Shown here in pieces: positions 1-9,043 of a stretch of DNA of 64,000 nucleotides. A model generated the notes under the pieces. The model was not told the DNA's origin. It made no database searches and saw nothing but the letters and a program-made list of their open reading frames with translations. The translations under genes were made by a program, and so were the position numbers. This stretch comes from an uncultured Pelagibacteraceae bacterium (GTDB taxonomy: Bacteria > Pseudomonadota > Alphaproteobacteria > Pelagibacterales > AG-422-B15): the NCBI GenBank assembly GCA_902571005.1, contig CACGAG010000006.1, positions 1-64,000 on the forward strand, in the 5' to 3' direction. Each line of letters opens with the position of its first letter. The stretch's first letter is position 1.

Positions 1-333
1 CCTAATCTTGGCAGCTTTAATTTTCATTTGATTAACCGGAATAGTTGAACCAACTGGCGCATAAACTACCTTCATGCCTTTCTCTACATTTGGCGCACCA
101 CAAACTACATCAACCTTTTCCTTGCCAATATCAACTTTGCATAGTTTTAATTTATCCGCATTTGGGTGTTTTTTTTCTTCAAGTACCTGTCCAACAATAA
201 AATCTTGGTATGCTTCCCCTGTGTCTTGAATATCTTCAACCTCAAGGCCAATAGAAGTGAGCTTCTTTTCAATTTCTTCGAAATGAACATTTGTCTTAAG
301 ATGCTCAGTTAACCACGAATAACTAAATTTCAT
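1..333 (-). CDS. pheT: Phenylalanyl-tRNA synthetase beta subunit, N-terminal part
   Basis: The first 111 codons of PheT, the beta chain of the alpha2-beta2 enzyme that charges tRNA-Phe; the gene continues beyond the left edge. The visible part begins MKFSYSWLTEHL and contains the EMAP/OB-type tRNA-binding region, with the family pattern HPNADKLKLCKVD and VVCGAPNV near residues 55-85. The ATG directly follows the pheS stop codon with no spacer, so the two subunits are probably translationally coupled. The family is about 800 residues long, so most of the protein is outside the window. Confidence 0.97.
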   Translation of the reverse strand, partial: MKFSYSWLTEHLKTNVHFEEIEKKLTSIGLEVEDIQDTGEAYQDFIVGQVLEEKKHPNADKLKLCKVDIGKEKVDVVCGAPNVEKGMKVVYAPVGSTIPVNQMKIKAAKIR

Positions 334-1404
334 CTAGCTTAAGTCTCCTATGATCGAAGGTATGTTCAAAGGTGAAAAGCCATAGTGCTTATTCCATCTA
401 AGATCACTATCAAAGAAAGTTCTTAAATCACTAATTCCATATTTGAGCATTGCAAGCCTCTCTATGCCCATACCAAATGCATAACCTTGATATTCATTTG
501 AATTGATATTTACATTTTCAAGTACATTTGGATGGACCATTCCGCATCCTAAAATTTCCAACCAATCCTCACCCTCTCCGATAATTAATTGGTTTCCTTT
601 CTTTGTATATCCAATATCAACTTCTGCAGATGGTTCTGTAAACGGGAAATGACTAGGTCGAAATCTCATATTTAATTTATCAGTCTCAAAAAAAGTCTTG
701 AGGAATATTTCTAAACATCCTTTGAGATGGCTCATATTGCTTTCTTGATCTATTACTAAACCCTCAACTTGATGGAACATAGGAGAGTGCGTTTGATCAT
801 TATCACATCTAAACGTTTTTCCAGGAGCTATTAATCGAATTGGTGGTTTTTGCTTTAACATACTTCTTATTTGAACTGGCGAGGTATGAGTTCGCAGAAC
901 ATTTGGCATTCCATCAGTCTCAGTTTCAACATAAAAAGTATCATGCATTTGTCGTGCAGGATGGTGTTCAGAAGTATTTAAAGCAGTAAAATTATTGTAA
1001 TCAGTTTCAACTTCAGGTCCTTCAGCAACAAAAAAATCTAAGTCGCCAAATATAGTTATAACTTCCTCTATAACCTGACTGATTGGATGTATAGTTCCAT
1101 ATGACTTTGAAGTAGATAGAGTGATATCTAAAGTTTCAGAGTTAAGTTTTTTTTCTAATTCCTTGCTATTTAACTCTTCAGTCTTTGAAGCTATTATTTC
1201 TAGAACAGAATCTTTAATTTTATTTAATTTTTCAGCATGCTGCTTTCTTTCATCACCAGAAAGACTGGCTAGCTCTTTCATTTTGAGAGAGATAATACCT
1301 TTCTTACCAAGAAATTTTATTCTAAATTCATTTATACTTTCGATATTTGTAAATTTATCTGAAGCTTTTTTAATTTCAGTTTCTAACTCTCTAAAATCTT
1401 TCAT
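334..1404 (-). CDS. pheS: Phenylalanyl-tRNA synthetase alpha subunit
   Basis: Catalytic subunit of cytosolic PheRS (356 aa, usual length). An N-terminal coiled-coil arm (about residues 1-90) is followed by the class II aminoacyl-tRNA synthetase core. Motif 2 is around residues 196-215 (GKTFRCDNDQTHSPMFHQ) and motif 3 around 308-320 (GYAFGMGIERLAML). The C-terminal extension after DLRW (residues 334-356) is of the kind common in alphaproteobacterial PheS. It lies between rplT and pheT as in the classic thrS-infC-rpmI-rplT-pheST cluster. The 71-bp gap upstream, before rplT, shows no clear terminator. Confidence 0.98.
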   Translation of the reverse strand: MKDFRELETEIKKASDKFTNIESINEFRIKFLGKKGIISLKMKELASLSGDERKQHAEKLNKIKDSVLEIIASKTEELNSKELEKKLNSETLDITLSTSKSYGTIHPISQVIEEVITIFGDLDFFVAEGPEVETDYNNFTALNTSEHHPARQMHDTFYVETETDGMPNVLRTHTSPVQIRSMLKQKPPIRLIAPGKTFRCDNDQTHSPMFHQVEGLVIDQESNMSHLKGCLEIFLKTFFETDKLNMRFRPSHFPFTEPSAEVDIGYTKKGNQLIIGEGEDWLEILGCGMVHPNVLENVNINSNEYQGYAFGMGIERLAMLKYGISDLRTFFDSDLRWNKHYGFSPLNIPSIIGDLS

Positions 1405-1475
1405 CGTAGAACAACAATATCAGATTTAGTTTTTTCTGTAATAATAATATGCTTAAGAATATGATACCAACTGAA

Positions 1476-1832
1476 TTATTTGGCTGAGGACTGAACCTGT
1501 TTTGCTAAATGCTCAAAAGAAGTAGGTTCATTCATAGCAAGATCAGCTAAAATTTTACGATCTAATTCGATGTTTAATTTTTTAAGACCATTCATGAAAA
1601 CTGAATAAGAAATTCCATGTAATCTAGCTCCAGCATTTATTCTTTGGGTCCAAAGTGATCTAAACTCTCTTTTTTTCACTCTTCGATCACGATAGGCATA
1701 CTGCATTGATTTTTCTACAGCTTGCTTTGCGACTTTAAAAGTATTCTTTCTTCTGCCTCTATATCCTTTGGCTTGCTTAATTACTTTTTTATGTCTCGCG
1801 TGTGCAGTAACTCCTCTTTTAACTCTTGCCAT
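1476..1832 (-). CDS. rplT: 50S ribosomal protein bL20
   Basis: 118-residue large-subunit protein that binds 23S rRNA early in assembly. The basic N-terminus ([20 protein letters not shown]) and the C-terminal globular half ([20 protein letters not shown]) are typical, and length is normal. It lies 16 bp after rpmI in the infC-rpmI-rplT operon. In enterobacteria this operon is autoregulated by L20; I did not find a convincing L20-binding pseudoknot here. Confidence 0.98.
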   Translation of the reverse strand: MARVKRGVTAHARHKKVIKQAKGYRGRRKNTFKVAKQAVEKSMQYAYRDRRVKKREFRSLWTQRINAGARLHGISYSVFMNGLKKLNIELDRKILADLAMNEPTSFEHLAKQVQSSAK

Positions 1833-1848
1833 TATATCTTCCTATTTA

Positions 1849-2046
1849 TTAAGCGTAGGGTAAAAACTTTTTAACTATTCGGGCATCTTGATCAGATAAA
1901 ATTGTAGAACCTCTCTGGTTTCTTATCTGATTATTTGTTCTTTTAATCATACCGTGTCTTTTTCCACTTTGATATGATTTAACTTTACCAGAAGCTGTAA
2001 GCCTAAATCTTTTATTAGCGCCTTTTTTTGTTTTTAATTTACTCAT
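1849..2046 (-). CDS. rpmI: 50S ribosomal protein bL35
   Basis: Small basic large-subunit protein of 65 aa starting [20 protein letters not shown], the conserved bL35 N-terminus. The frame is open for 14 more codons upstream, to a methionine at 2088, but those residues are not conserved in the family, so the internal ATG at 2044-2046 is chosen. It lies between infC and rplT. Confidence 0.96.
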   Translation of the reverse strand: MSKLKTKKGANKRFRLTASGKVKSYQSGKRHGMIKRTNNQIRNQRGSTILSDQDARIVKKFLPYA

Positions 2047-2124
2047 ATTGGATGAACGGTTTATAGACCCTAGGTAAGAAAAAATCAAAAGTTTTTTATT
2101 AATGATAAGAATTAACTACTGCTG

Positions 2125-2673
2125 CTAATTTGCAGTGAAAATCATGGTAAATTGGCGACCTTCAAGTTTTGGCTCTTGCTCGATTTTACTTGTCGTACCC
2201 ATTGTTTCTCGAATTCTTTCCATCAAATTTTCAGCAATATCATGATGTTCGAACTCTCTACCTTTAAATCGGATCGTAAATTTTACTTTATCGCCTGCAG
2301 CGATAAATTTTTGAGCAGCTTTTACCTTGAAGTCGTAATCGTGAACATCAATTCCCGGTCTCATCTTAATTTCTTTAATTGTAATTTCTTTTTGTTTTTT
2401 CTTGGACGTACTAGCTTTTTTTTGGGCCTCATATTTAAATTTACCAAAATCAAGAATTTTGCACACAGGCGGGTCAACTTGTGGTGATACTTCAACTAAA
2501 TCAAGGCCTACATCTGAAGCTTTTTGCATCGCCTCATCAGTATTAACAACCCCTAAGTTGTTACCTTTTTCATCAATTAATCTTACAGTGGAAGAAGTTA
2601 TAAATTCGTTTATGCGAAACTTTGGACCTTTAGTAGATAGCTGGGCTCTATTATTTTTTCTTTGAAGTGCTAT
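2125..2673 (-). CDS. infC: Translation initiation factor IF-3 (non-canonical start codon)
   Basis: IF-3 prevents premature 50S joining and checks the start codon. The C-domain (from about GKFKYEAQKKA to EGRQFTMIF) and the N-domain (KFRINEF, VRLIDEKGNNLGVVN, GLDLVEVSP) are both present. The first ATG in frame (2527-2529) would remove the conserved N-domain. Upstream of it, back to the in-frame thrS stop at 2689-2691, there is no ATG, GTG, TTG or CTG. A Shine-Dalgarno-like AAGGAG at 2680-2685 is followed by ATT (2677-2679) and, 6 nt after the SD, by ATA (2671-2673). I choose ATA for its spacing, giving 182 aa; ATT would give 184 aa. Rare AUU-type starts are known in infC and allow IF-3 to repress its own translation. 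The gene is certain, the exact start is not. Confidence 0.93.
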   Translation of the reverse strand: MALQRKNNRAQLSTKGPKFRINEFITSSTVRLIDEKGNNLGVVNTDEAMQKASDVGLDLVEVSPQVDPPVCKILDFGKFKYEAQKKASTSKKKQKEITIKEIKMRPGIDVHDYDFKVKAAQKFIAAGDKVKFTIRFKGREFEHHDIAENLMERIRETMGTTSKIEQEPKLEGRQFTMIFTAN

Positions 2674-2688
2674 TTTAATCTCCTTTGT

Positions 2689-4428
2689 CTATTGATGAGA
2701 CGGCATCATACATTTTTTTTGAAAAAAATCATTTAATTTTTCAAATTTAATTTTTTCTTGCTTATCATTACCAAACTCCCTCAATGTTACAGTATTGTCT
2801 TCCATTTCATTCTTACCTAGGATTAATTGATAAGGTATTTTTTTTAGAGAGTTTTCTCTAATTTTATAGCTTATCTTCTCATTTCTTAAGTCCTTTTCAA
2901 CTCTAATACCATTATTTTTTAGAGATGAAAAAACACTCTCTGCATATTCGTTTATGTCAGATGTAATTGGAGCAACCACAGCTTGTATTGGCGCTAACCA
3001 AAGTGGTAAATTGCCGGCGTAATGCTCTATTAAAATTCCAATAAAACGCTCTAAAGATCCAAATAATGCTCTGTGTAACATAACCGGATTGTGCTTTAAA
3101 CCATCTTCGCCTACATAAGTAGCATCAAGTCTTTCGGGTAAATTTAGATCAACTTGCAACGTTCCACACTGCCATTCTCTTCCAATTGCATCTTTGAGAA
3201 TAAATTCTAGTTTCGGACCATAAAATGCTCCTTCACCTGGATTTAAAGTATATTCTAACCCTGTAGCTTCCATTGCCTCACGAAGAGCAGCCTCAGATTT
3301 GTCCCATACATCATCATTGCCGACTCTTTTTTCAGGACGGTCAGAAAATTTAATTGATACATTTTCAAATCCGAAATCTTTATAAATACTTAAAACTAGA
3401 TCGCATACCTTTTTGCTTTCTTCAGTAATTTGGTCTTCAGTACAAAATATATGTGCATCATCTTGTGTAAATGCCCTGACTCTCATTAAACCATGAAGAG
3501 CACCCGATGGCTCATATCTGTGAACTTTTCCAAACTCAGCGACTCTCAGGGGAAGATCTCTGTAACTTTTAAGTCCTTGTTTATAAACTTGTACCCCGCC
3601 AGGACAATTCATTGGCTTGAGAGCATATACTCGATCTTCTCTTGGTTCAGTAGTAAACATATTGTCACCAAATTTTTCGAGATGCCCTGATTTTACCCAT
3701 AAGGACTTATCCATTATATCTGGTGTATTAATTTCTTCATACCCAGCCTCTTCTTGTCGCTGACGCATATAATCAATAAGTGTCCTAAACAATGTCCAAC
3801 CATTGTTATGCCAGAAAACTGAACCTTGAGCTTCCTCTTGAAAATGAAATAAATCTAATTCTCTTCCAAGTTTCCTATGGTCTCTTTTTTCAGCTTCTTT
3901 AAGTATGTTTAAATGATTATCTAGTTCTTCCTGAGACTCCCAAGCAGTTCCATAAATTCTTTGAAGCATAGGGTTGTTTGAATCTCCACGCCAATAAGCA
4001 CCTGCTACTTTCGTCAATTTAAATGCTTTTCCAATTTTACCTGTTGATTCTAGATGAGGCCCCTTGCAAAGATCAAACCAGTCGCCGTGATAGTATACTT
4101 TGAGTTCTTCACTCTCAGGTAAGTCCTTAATAATCTCTACCTTATAGTTCTCTCCCTTATCAGAAAATAGCTTAATTGCATCTTCCCTGCTCATTACTTT
4201 GAATGAAGTCCTTTCGTCACGATTAACAATCTCTTTCATTTTCTTTTCAATAGTTCCGAGATCTTTTTCGGTAAACGGCTCTTTTCTATCAAAATCATAA
4301 TAAAAACCATTTTCAATTACTGGACCAATCGTAACTTGCGTATCAGGAAACAACTCCTGTACAGCCATAGCTAAAACATGGGCAGTATCATGTCTTAAAG
4401 TATTTATAAATGGTTCGTCGTTACTCAT
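2689..4428 (-). CDS. thrS: Threonyl-tRNA synthetase lacking the N-terminal TGS domain
   Basis: Class II synthetase charging tRNA-Thr, 579 aa against about 640 for the common bacterial form. The protein begins directly at the N2 editing domain: its first motif, RHDTAH (His13, His17), lies 12 residues from the start, and the second (CKGPH, Cys121/His125) follows. The catalytic core carries [17 protein letters not shown] and [15 protein letters not shown], which hold the usual Cys/His/His zinc ligands, and the C-terminal anticodon-binding domain is complete. Upstream of the ATG the frame meets a stop after four codons and the next gene ends only 25 bp away, so the missing TGS domain (about 60 aa) is a real absence, not a wrong start. 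It precedes infC by 15 bp. Confidence 0.97.
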   Translation of the reverse strand: MSNDEPFINTLRHDTAHVLAMAVQELFPDTQVTIGPVIENGFYYDFDRKEPFTEKDLGTIEKKMKEIVNRDERTSFKVMSREDAIKLFSDKGENYKVEIIKDLPESEELKVYYHGDWFDLCKGPHLESTGKIGKAFKLTKVAGAYWRGDSNNPMLQRIYGTAWESQEELDNHLNILKEAEKRDHRKLGRELDLFHFQEEAQGSVFWHNNGWTLFRTLIDYMRQRQEEAGYEEINTPDIMDKSLWVKSGHLEKFGDNMFTTEPREDRVYALKPMNCPGGVQVYKQGLKSYRDLPLRVAEFGKVHRYEPSGALHGLMRVRAFTQDDAHIFCTEDQITEESKKVCDLVLSIYKDFGFENVSIKFSDRPEKRVGNDDVWDKSEAALREAMEATGLEYTLNPGEGAFYGPKLEFILKDAIGREWQCGTLQVDLNLPERLDATYVGEDGLKHNPVMLHRALFGSLERFIGILIEHYAGNLPLWLAPIQAVVAPITSDINEYAESVFSSLKNNGIRVEKDLRNEKISYKIRENSLKKIPYQLILGKNEMEDNTVTLREFGNDKQEKIKFEKLNDFFQKKCMMPSHQ

Positions 4429-4453
4429 AAGGCTTAAGTATTATATCATCTAT

Positions 4454-5377
4454 CTATAAATGAGAATCTATTTTATCGAAGACTTCTTCCATACTAATAT
4501 TTCTTATATTTTTGGAAGAAATTGATAAAAAACTGCCTGTTTCAATACTTACTTTCTCTGGTGTAGTGTGACCGCCAAATAATGCTAAACCTCTGCATCC
4601 TAAGTGAGCAGCTAAGTGCGCAGGTCCTGTATCATTTGAAATTACATATTTTGCGCCAATAAGCAATTTCGCTAATTGAAAAAAATTTGTTGGCTGATTG
4701 TTATGTAAACATAACTTTACATTATATTTTCTTGCTGCATTTATTTCTCCTGGTCCCGGAGCAATAACAATATCCATTTCAAATAACTTTGATTTAAGCT
4801 TTGAAATGAGCTCTTCATAATAAGGCCAGATTTTTTGATGATGTTTTGGAGAACAAAAAGGAAATAAAACTATGTAATTTTTTTTAATTTCAGAAGAAAT
4901 ATGAAAATCATCATCTATCATCCAAGAAACTTGGGGTTTTTCTGCGAACTGCGTATCTATTTTTGATCTTGATAATTGTAATTTAAATCTTTCTAAAATA
5001 CTTTTTTTATCAAATTCTTCTTTTGTTTCATTAAATCTTAACATTGTCCTTGAAGAGATCCATTCAGAAGTAGATAGATACTTTCGATAAAATTCAGTTC
5101 GATGGGAATTTTGTAAATCAAAAATTCTTTCAAATTTATATTTGGTGAAAAATTTCTTCAATTGATATAGGTAGATTAAATTCCATCGAGACTTCCTCTT
5201 ATCTAAAATTACTTCATCAATAAAAGGACACTTACCAAAATAATTATTAAATGCCGGTGTAGTTAAGATATATATTTTATGTTTTGAGTAGTGCTCTCGA
5301 ATATCTTTTAAACATCCATTTATTTGAATAATATCTCCAAAAGAACCATGCTTAATTACCAAAATATTTTTAACCAT
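4454..5377 (-). CDS. Glycosyltransferase family 9 (heptosyltransferase-like)
   Basis: 307-aa GT-B enzyme of the ADP-heptose:LPS heptosyltransferase family. The N-terminal Rossmann half begins with ILVIKHGSFGDIIQ, the typical GT9 entry motif. The C-terminal donor-site motif SNDTGPAHLAAHLG and the following LFGGHTTPEKV loop are clear. It most likely adds a heptose or related sugar to LPS core on the cytoplasmic face of the inner membrane. The ATG abuts the stop of the upstream glycosyltransferase (no spacer). The acceptor sugar cannot be read from sequence. Confidence 0.88.
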   Translation of the reverse strand: MVKNILVIKHGSFGDIIQINGCLKDIREHYSKHKIYILTTPAFNNYFGKCPFIDEVILDKRKSRWNLIYLYQLKKFFTKYKFERIFDLQNSHRTEFYRKYLSTSEWISSRTMLRFNETKEEFDKKSILERFKLQLSRSKIDTQFAEKPQVSWMIDDDFHISSEIKKNYIVLFPFCSPKHHQKIWPYYEELISKLKSKLFEMDIVIAPGPGEINAARKYNVKLCLHNNQPTNFFQLAKLLIGAKYVISNDTGPAHLAAHLGCRGLALFGGHTTPEKVSIETGSFLSISSKNIRNISMEEVFDKIDSHL

Positions 5378-6517
5378 TTAATTTATAACTTCTTTGTAAA
5401 AATTTATTGTCTCCTCACACATTTTAATTTTTGAATATTTTTCTCTAACATGTGAAATGCATGCTTCTGAAGTCTTTTCTGATTTATATTTTTCATTAGA
5501 AATTGCATCAATAATTTTTTTGCATAGATCCTCAACGTTATTATTTTCAAATAAGTAGCCTGTTTCGCCGTCATTCACTGTCTCAACTGATCCTCCATGA
5601 TTTGACGCTATTACAAATTTACCCATTGCTTGGGCCTCGACAGAAATTCTACCAAAAGCTTCTGGATCTGTTGACGCAGATATTACTAAATCAGACAAAC
5701 TATAAAAATTATTCAGATCTGTTCTTGAACCTACAAAATGTAGAGATTTTGAAAGATTGTGTTCATTTGCAAAATTTTTTAATGAATTCTTTAATTTATA
5801 ATTTTCATCAGGACCAACAAAAATTATCTCGAATTTATAATTTGTTTTTTTAATAATAGTAGAAATCGCTTGAAGAAGAAGTTTATGTCCCTTCCACCCC
5901 GTTATTCTTCCGGCAAGAAGGATCTTAATTGCATCATAATCAATATTGAATTCTTTTATAATTAATTCTACCTGCTTAGCTTTAACGTTAATTGGATCAA
6001 AAAAATTGAGGTCTATGCCTCTAGCAATAGTTCTAATATTATAATTTTTAGTTGGGTAACAATTATTTATATGATCATTAATAAACTCTGAAATTGCTAT
6101 TGTTCCATTTGTTTTTAACATAATGGAGTTATAGTATTTTTTTAGTGGATTACTAAAATTGTATGTACCATGAAATGTAGTAATAAATTTTGTGCCAGTT
6201 ACAGCGCATGCAAAGTATGAGCTCCATGCAGGCGCTCTACTTCTAGCGTGAACAATTGTAATATTTAGTTTTTTGATAAGTTTTATAATTTTAATTATAT
6301 TAAAAAAGATTTTGATTGGATTTTTAGAGTTAACAGAAGCATAGAAAACTTTTTCATTGTAGTCTTTTACTTCTGATGTTTTAGGCCCCGAATGAGTTAG
6401 AATATAAGAATTATAGTTCTTCTCTGACAAAAAATTTGCAACATCTACACATCCTTGAGAAGCACCACTTACATCAAGATTAGGTATTACTTGTAATACG
6501 CAAATTTTTGATTGCAT
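5378..6517 (-). CDS. Glycosyltransferase family 4
   Basis: 379-aa retaining GT-B glycosyltransferase. The N-terminal acceptor domain begins QVIPNLDVSGASQGCVDVA. The donor domain has LLAGRITGWKGHKLL, and the family signature EAFGRISVEAQAMGKFVIAS carries the conserved acidic residues that contact the nucleotide sugar. No signal peptide or membrane segment is seen. Cotranscription with the GT9 gene suggests both build LPS core or a surface glycan. It faces the hydrolase gene at 6558 across a 40-bp divergent gap. The sugar and acceptor are unknown. Confidence 0.88.
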   Translation of the reverse strand: MQSKICVLQVIPNLDVSGASQGCVDVANFLSEKNYNSYILTHSGPKTSEVKDYNEKVFYASVNSKNPIKIFFNIIKIIKLIKKLNITIVHARSRAPAWSSYFACAVTGTKFITTFHGTYNFSNPLKKYYNSIMLKTNGTIAISEFINDHINNCYPTKNYNIRTIARGIDLNFFDPINVKAKQVELIIKEFNIDYDAIKILLAGRITGWKGHKLLLQAISTIIKKTNYKFEIIFVGPDENYKLKNSLKNFANEHNLSKSLHFVGSRTDLNNFYSLSDLVISASTDPEAFGRISVEAQAMGKFVIASNHGGSVETVNDGETGYLFENNNVEDLCKKIIDAISNEKYKSEKTSEACISHVREKYSKIKMCEETINFYKEVIN

Positions 6518-6557
6518 ATAGTATTTCTAATAGTTAAATGATGAATAGTAAATCATT

Positions 6558-7304
6558 ATGCAAAATAAAATTAGTTACATTAATTCTTCTTTTGATGAAC
6601 AAATCGCTTATTTAAAAGATGATCTTAAATCGCAAACAACAATTTTCTTTTTTGGAGGATATAGCTCAAGCATGGATGGAACTAAGGCAACTGCTTTGAG
6701 TAAATGGTGCATTGAAAATAAATTTAATTTTTTGAGATTTGACTATTCAGGTCACGGTGTTTCAAAGGGCAGATTCGAAGACGGTGGAATTAGTAAGTGG
6801 TCAATAGAAGCAGGTGAAATACTTAAAAAATTTAAAACAGATAAAAATATTATTGTCGGCTCAAGTATGGGTGGATGGATTTCTTTGATCGTATCTAAGC
6901 AAGAATCACATTATGTGCATGGTCTAGTTGGCATTGCATCCGCACCAGATTTTGTTGTAGGAGAATGGGATAGGCTTAGTGCTAAACAAAAAAAACAAAT
7001 TAAGTCTGAGGGTAAAATTATAATTAATTGGGATAAGTACTCTGAAGATTACACTATAACTTATAAATTTCTTGAAGATGGAAAAAAAAATATGCTTTTA
7101 ACGAAGCCAATAAATATCTCTTGTCCTGTAAGGCTTCTTCATGGAAGGAAAGATCAGGTGGTACATTTTACAACCTCTGAGAAAATTATTAAATTATTGG
7201 ATAGTAAAAATAAAAAACTAACAATTATTGAAGATGGAGATCATAGTCTTTCAAGAGAGTCTGATTTAAATACTTTATACAAGAATATTGAAGAATTACT
7301 GTAA
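6558..7304 (+). CDS. Alpha/beta-fold hydrolase
   Basis: 248-aa cytosolic serine hydrolase. Visible catalytic triad: Ser103 in the nucleophile elbow GSSMGG, Asp199 in HGRKDQVV and His229 in DGDHSL. The strand with FDYSGHGVSKGR (residues 61-72) is typical of the family. The overall pattern resembles ABHD10/serine-aminopeptidase-like esterases or thioesterases, but no substrate can be named. The stop overlaps the start of the next gene (TAATG), so the two are coupled. Confidence 0.85.
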   Translation: MQNKISYINSSFDEQIAYLKDDLKSQTTIFFFGGYSSSMDGTKATALSKWCIENKFNFLRFDYSGHGVSKGRFEDGGISKWSIEAGEILKKFKTDKNIIVGSSMGGWISLIVSKQESHYVHGLVGIASAPDFVVGEWDRLSAKQKKQIKSEGKIIINWDKYSEDYTITYKFLEDGKKNMLLTKPINISCPVRLLHGRKDQVVHFTTSEKIIKLLDSKNKKLTIIEDGDHSLSRESDLNTLYKNIEELL

Positions 7305-8194
7305 TGAATTCAACTCTCAATAATTATTCACTTTTAATATTTCTTGGCGCTGTTTGGGGAGCCTCTTTTGTAGCAATAAAGTTTTGCAACTTTATGTTTA
7401 ATCCAATTGAAATAGGGTTTTTTAGAACATTTATTGGGGCGATTTTTCTTCTTGTAGCAGTTCTATATAGGGCAGGAAACTTTCAGCTTTTTAAAGAAAA
7501 TACTTTAACTTACGCAATAATTGGATTATTTAACGCCGCAATCCCTTTTACTTTAATTCCTTACGGATTATTAACTCTGCCTAGCAACATAGGTGTTATT
7601 ATAATGTCAGCTAACCCTTTTCTTGCATTGATATTGGCACATTATTTTACAGATGACGAAAAATTAAACCTTAGAAAAATGATAGGAACTATAATTGGTT
7701 TTTCTGGAGTTGTTTTCGCGGTTGGCGTGCAAGTTTTTGTAACTGATATGTCAGGTTTTATCGGCGCTCTAGCGATTTATTTAGCGGGTTGTTCATATGT
7801 GATATCAAATTTAATTATTCGAAAAGTTTCAAACTTGCCTTCCGATATGGTAACGATGAATACGCTCGCATGGGGAAGTATATGGCTTATTCCATTTATG
7901 CTATTATTTGCTGAACCAGTAAATTATGAAATGAATCTTACAGCGATTTCTGCATTGTTTTATTTAGGCATAATTCCAACAGGCCTAGCATTTAGTCTGA
8001 GACAAATATTGATCAGAACTGCAGGAACTACTTTCATGATGCAGGTGGCATATTTAATTCCTGTATTTGGAATATTTTATGGCTGGGCATTAATGAATGA
8101 ACCACTGAAATTTTCATTATTAATTGGTGTTATACTTGTAGTAATTGGGATCGCAATTAGTAGATTACAAGTTGAGTCGAATACAGGAATTTAA
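7304..8194 (+). CDS. EamA/DMT-family transporter
   Basis: 296-aa inner-membrane protein with ten predicted hydrophobic segments in two EamA repeats, the drug/metabolite transporter fold. The first repeat opens with LLIFLGAVWGASFVAIKF; the second has YLGIIPTGLAFSLRQ and PVFGIFYGWALMNEPL. Such proteins usually export amino acids or metabolites; substrate unknown. It starts inside the stop codon of the hydrolase, and its stop is shared on the opposite strand with the next gene (TTAA). Confidence 0.87.
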   Translation: MNSTLNNYSLLIFLGAVWGASFVAIKFCNFMFNPIEIGFFRTFIGAIFLLVAVLYRAGNFQLFKENTLTYAIIGLFNAAIPFTLIPYGLLTLPSNIGVIIMSANPFLALILAHYFTDDEKLNLRKMIGTIIGFSGVVFAVGVQVFVTDMSGFIGALAIYLAGCSYVISNLIIRKVSNLPSDMVTMNTLAWGSIWLIPFMLLFAEPVNYEMNLTAISALFYLGIIPTGLAFSLRQILIRTAGTTFMMQVAYLIPVFGIFYGWALMNEPLKFSLLIGVILVVIGIAISRLQVESNTGI

Positions 8195-9039
8195 TTATTT
8201 AAATTAATGATTTGATTATAACCTTCTTTATATGAGGGATATTCTAAAATAATACCAAGTTCTTCTTTGATAAGCCTGTTGCTTACTTTTTTATTTTCAG
8301 AAAAAAAGCTTTCTACTTGTTCTTTGTTACTTAACGTTTCATAAAGAACTTCATTGGGTATGATAATTGAAATCTTTTTTGAAATATAGTCGATCACATC
8401 ATCAAGAGTAGACGGGCAGTCGTCAGCAATATTGTATATAGAAATAGGATTCGGTTTGTTCATTGAAGCTAAAATAATATTTGTTAAATCATTGATATAT
8501 ATTCTTGAAAAAAAATGTCCCTTTTTTATTATTCTTTTGAAATTTCGAGATTGAATTCTTTCAAGAATATTTCTTTCTGGTCCATATATGCCAGCAATTC
8601 TAAAAATATGTAAGGGTAGATTATATTTTTTAGATAACTGACTCCACTGATCCTCTGCAAGCTGGCGGCTAATTCCTCTTTTAGACTTAGTAAGTAATCT
8701 TGAGGTTTCACTCACAAATTGACCGTCATGATCGCCATAAACACTTGTAGCAGACAAGTAGCCAATCCATTTAAGATTAATTAATTCATGTAAATTAAAA
8801 TTTATATTTTTTAAAAAAATATCACCACTTTGATCTGGTGGCACAGATATAACTAAATGAGTTATTTCATTTTTATATTTTTCCAGAATATTGGGGGTCT
8901 TCGAAGGGTCAATGATTCGAATGTTTTTTTGATTAATTTGTAAACTATTTAGACTTCGAGAAGTGGCAAAAATTTCTTTATCACTTACTTTGCTTACAAG
9001 ATGTTTGGCTGTATATCCATAACCAAATATAAAAATCAT
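8191..9039 (-). CDS. NAD(P)-binding SDR-family protein (YeeZ-like)
   Basis: 282-aa extended short-chain dehydrogenase/epimerase-like protein. The Rossmann entry is FGYGYTAKHL near residue 5, followed later by SATSVYGDHDG and FRIAGIYGPERN. The usual YxxxK pair is not obvious, so enzymatic activity is uncertain. Resembles the YeeZ/YlbE type of NAD(P)-dependent proteins without an assigned reaction. Four bases separate it from queG upstream, so it may be cotranscribed with gltDB-queG. Confidence 0.75.
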   Translation of the reverse strand: MIFIFGYGYTAKHLVSKVSDKEIFATSRSLNSLQINQKNIRIIDPSKTPNILEKYKNEITHLVISVPPDQSGDIFLKNINFNLHELINLKWIGYLSATSVYGDHDGQFVSETSRLLTKSKRGISRQLAEDQWSQLSKKYNLPLHIFRIAGIYGPERNILERIQSRNFKRIIKKGHFFSRIYINDLTNIILASMNKPNPISIYNIADDCPSTLDDVIDYISKKISIIIPNEVLYETLSNKEQVESFFSENKKVSNRLIKEELGIILEYPSYKEGYNQIINLNN

Positions 9040-9043
9040 AAGT

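Noticed and set aside
2047-2088. Upstream start for rpmI.
   Set aside because: bL35 begins at MSKLKTKKG; the extra 14 residues are not conserved.
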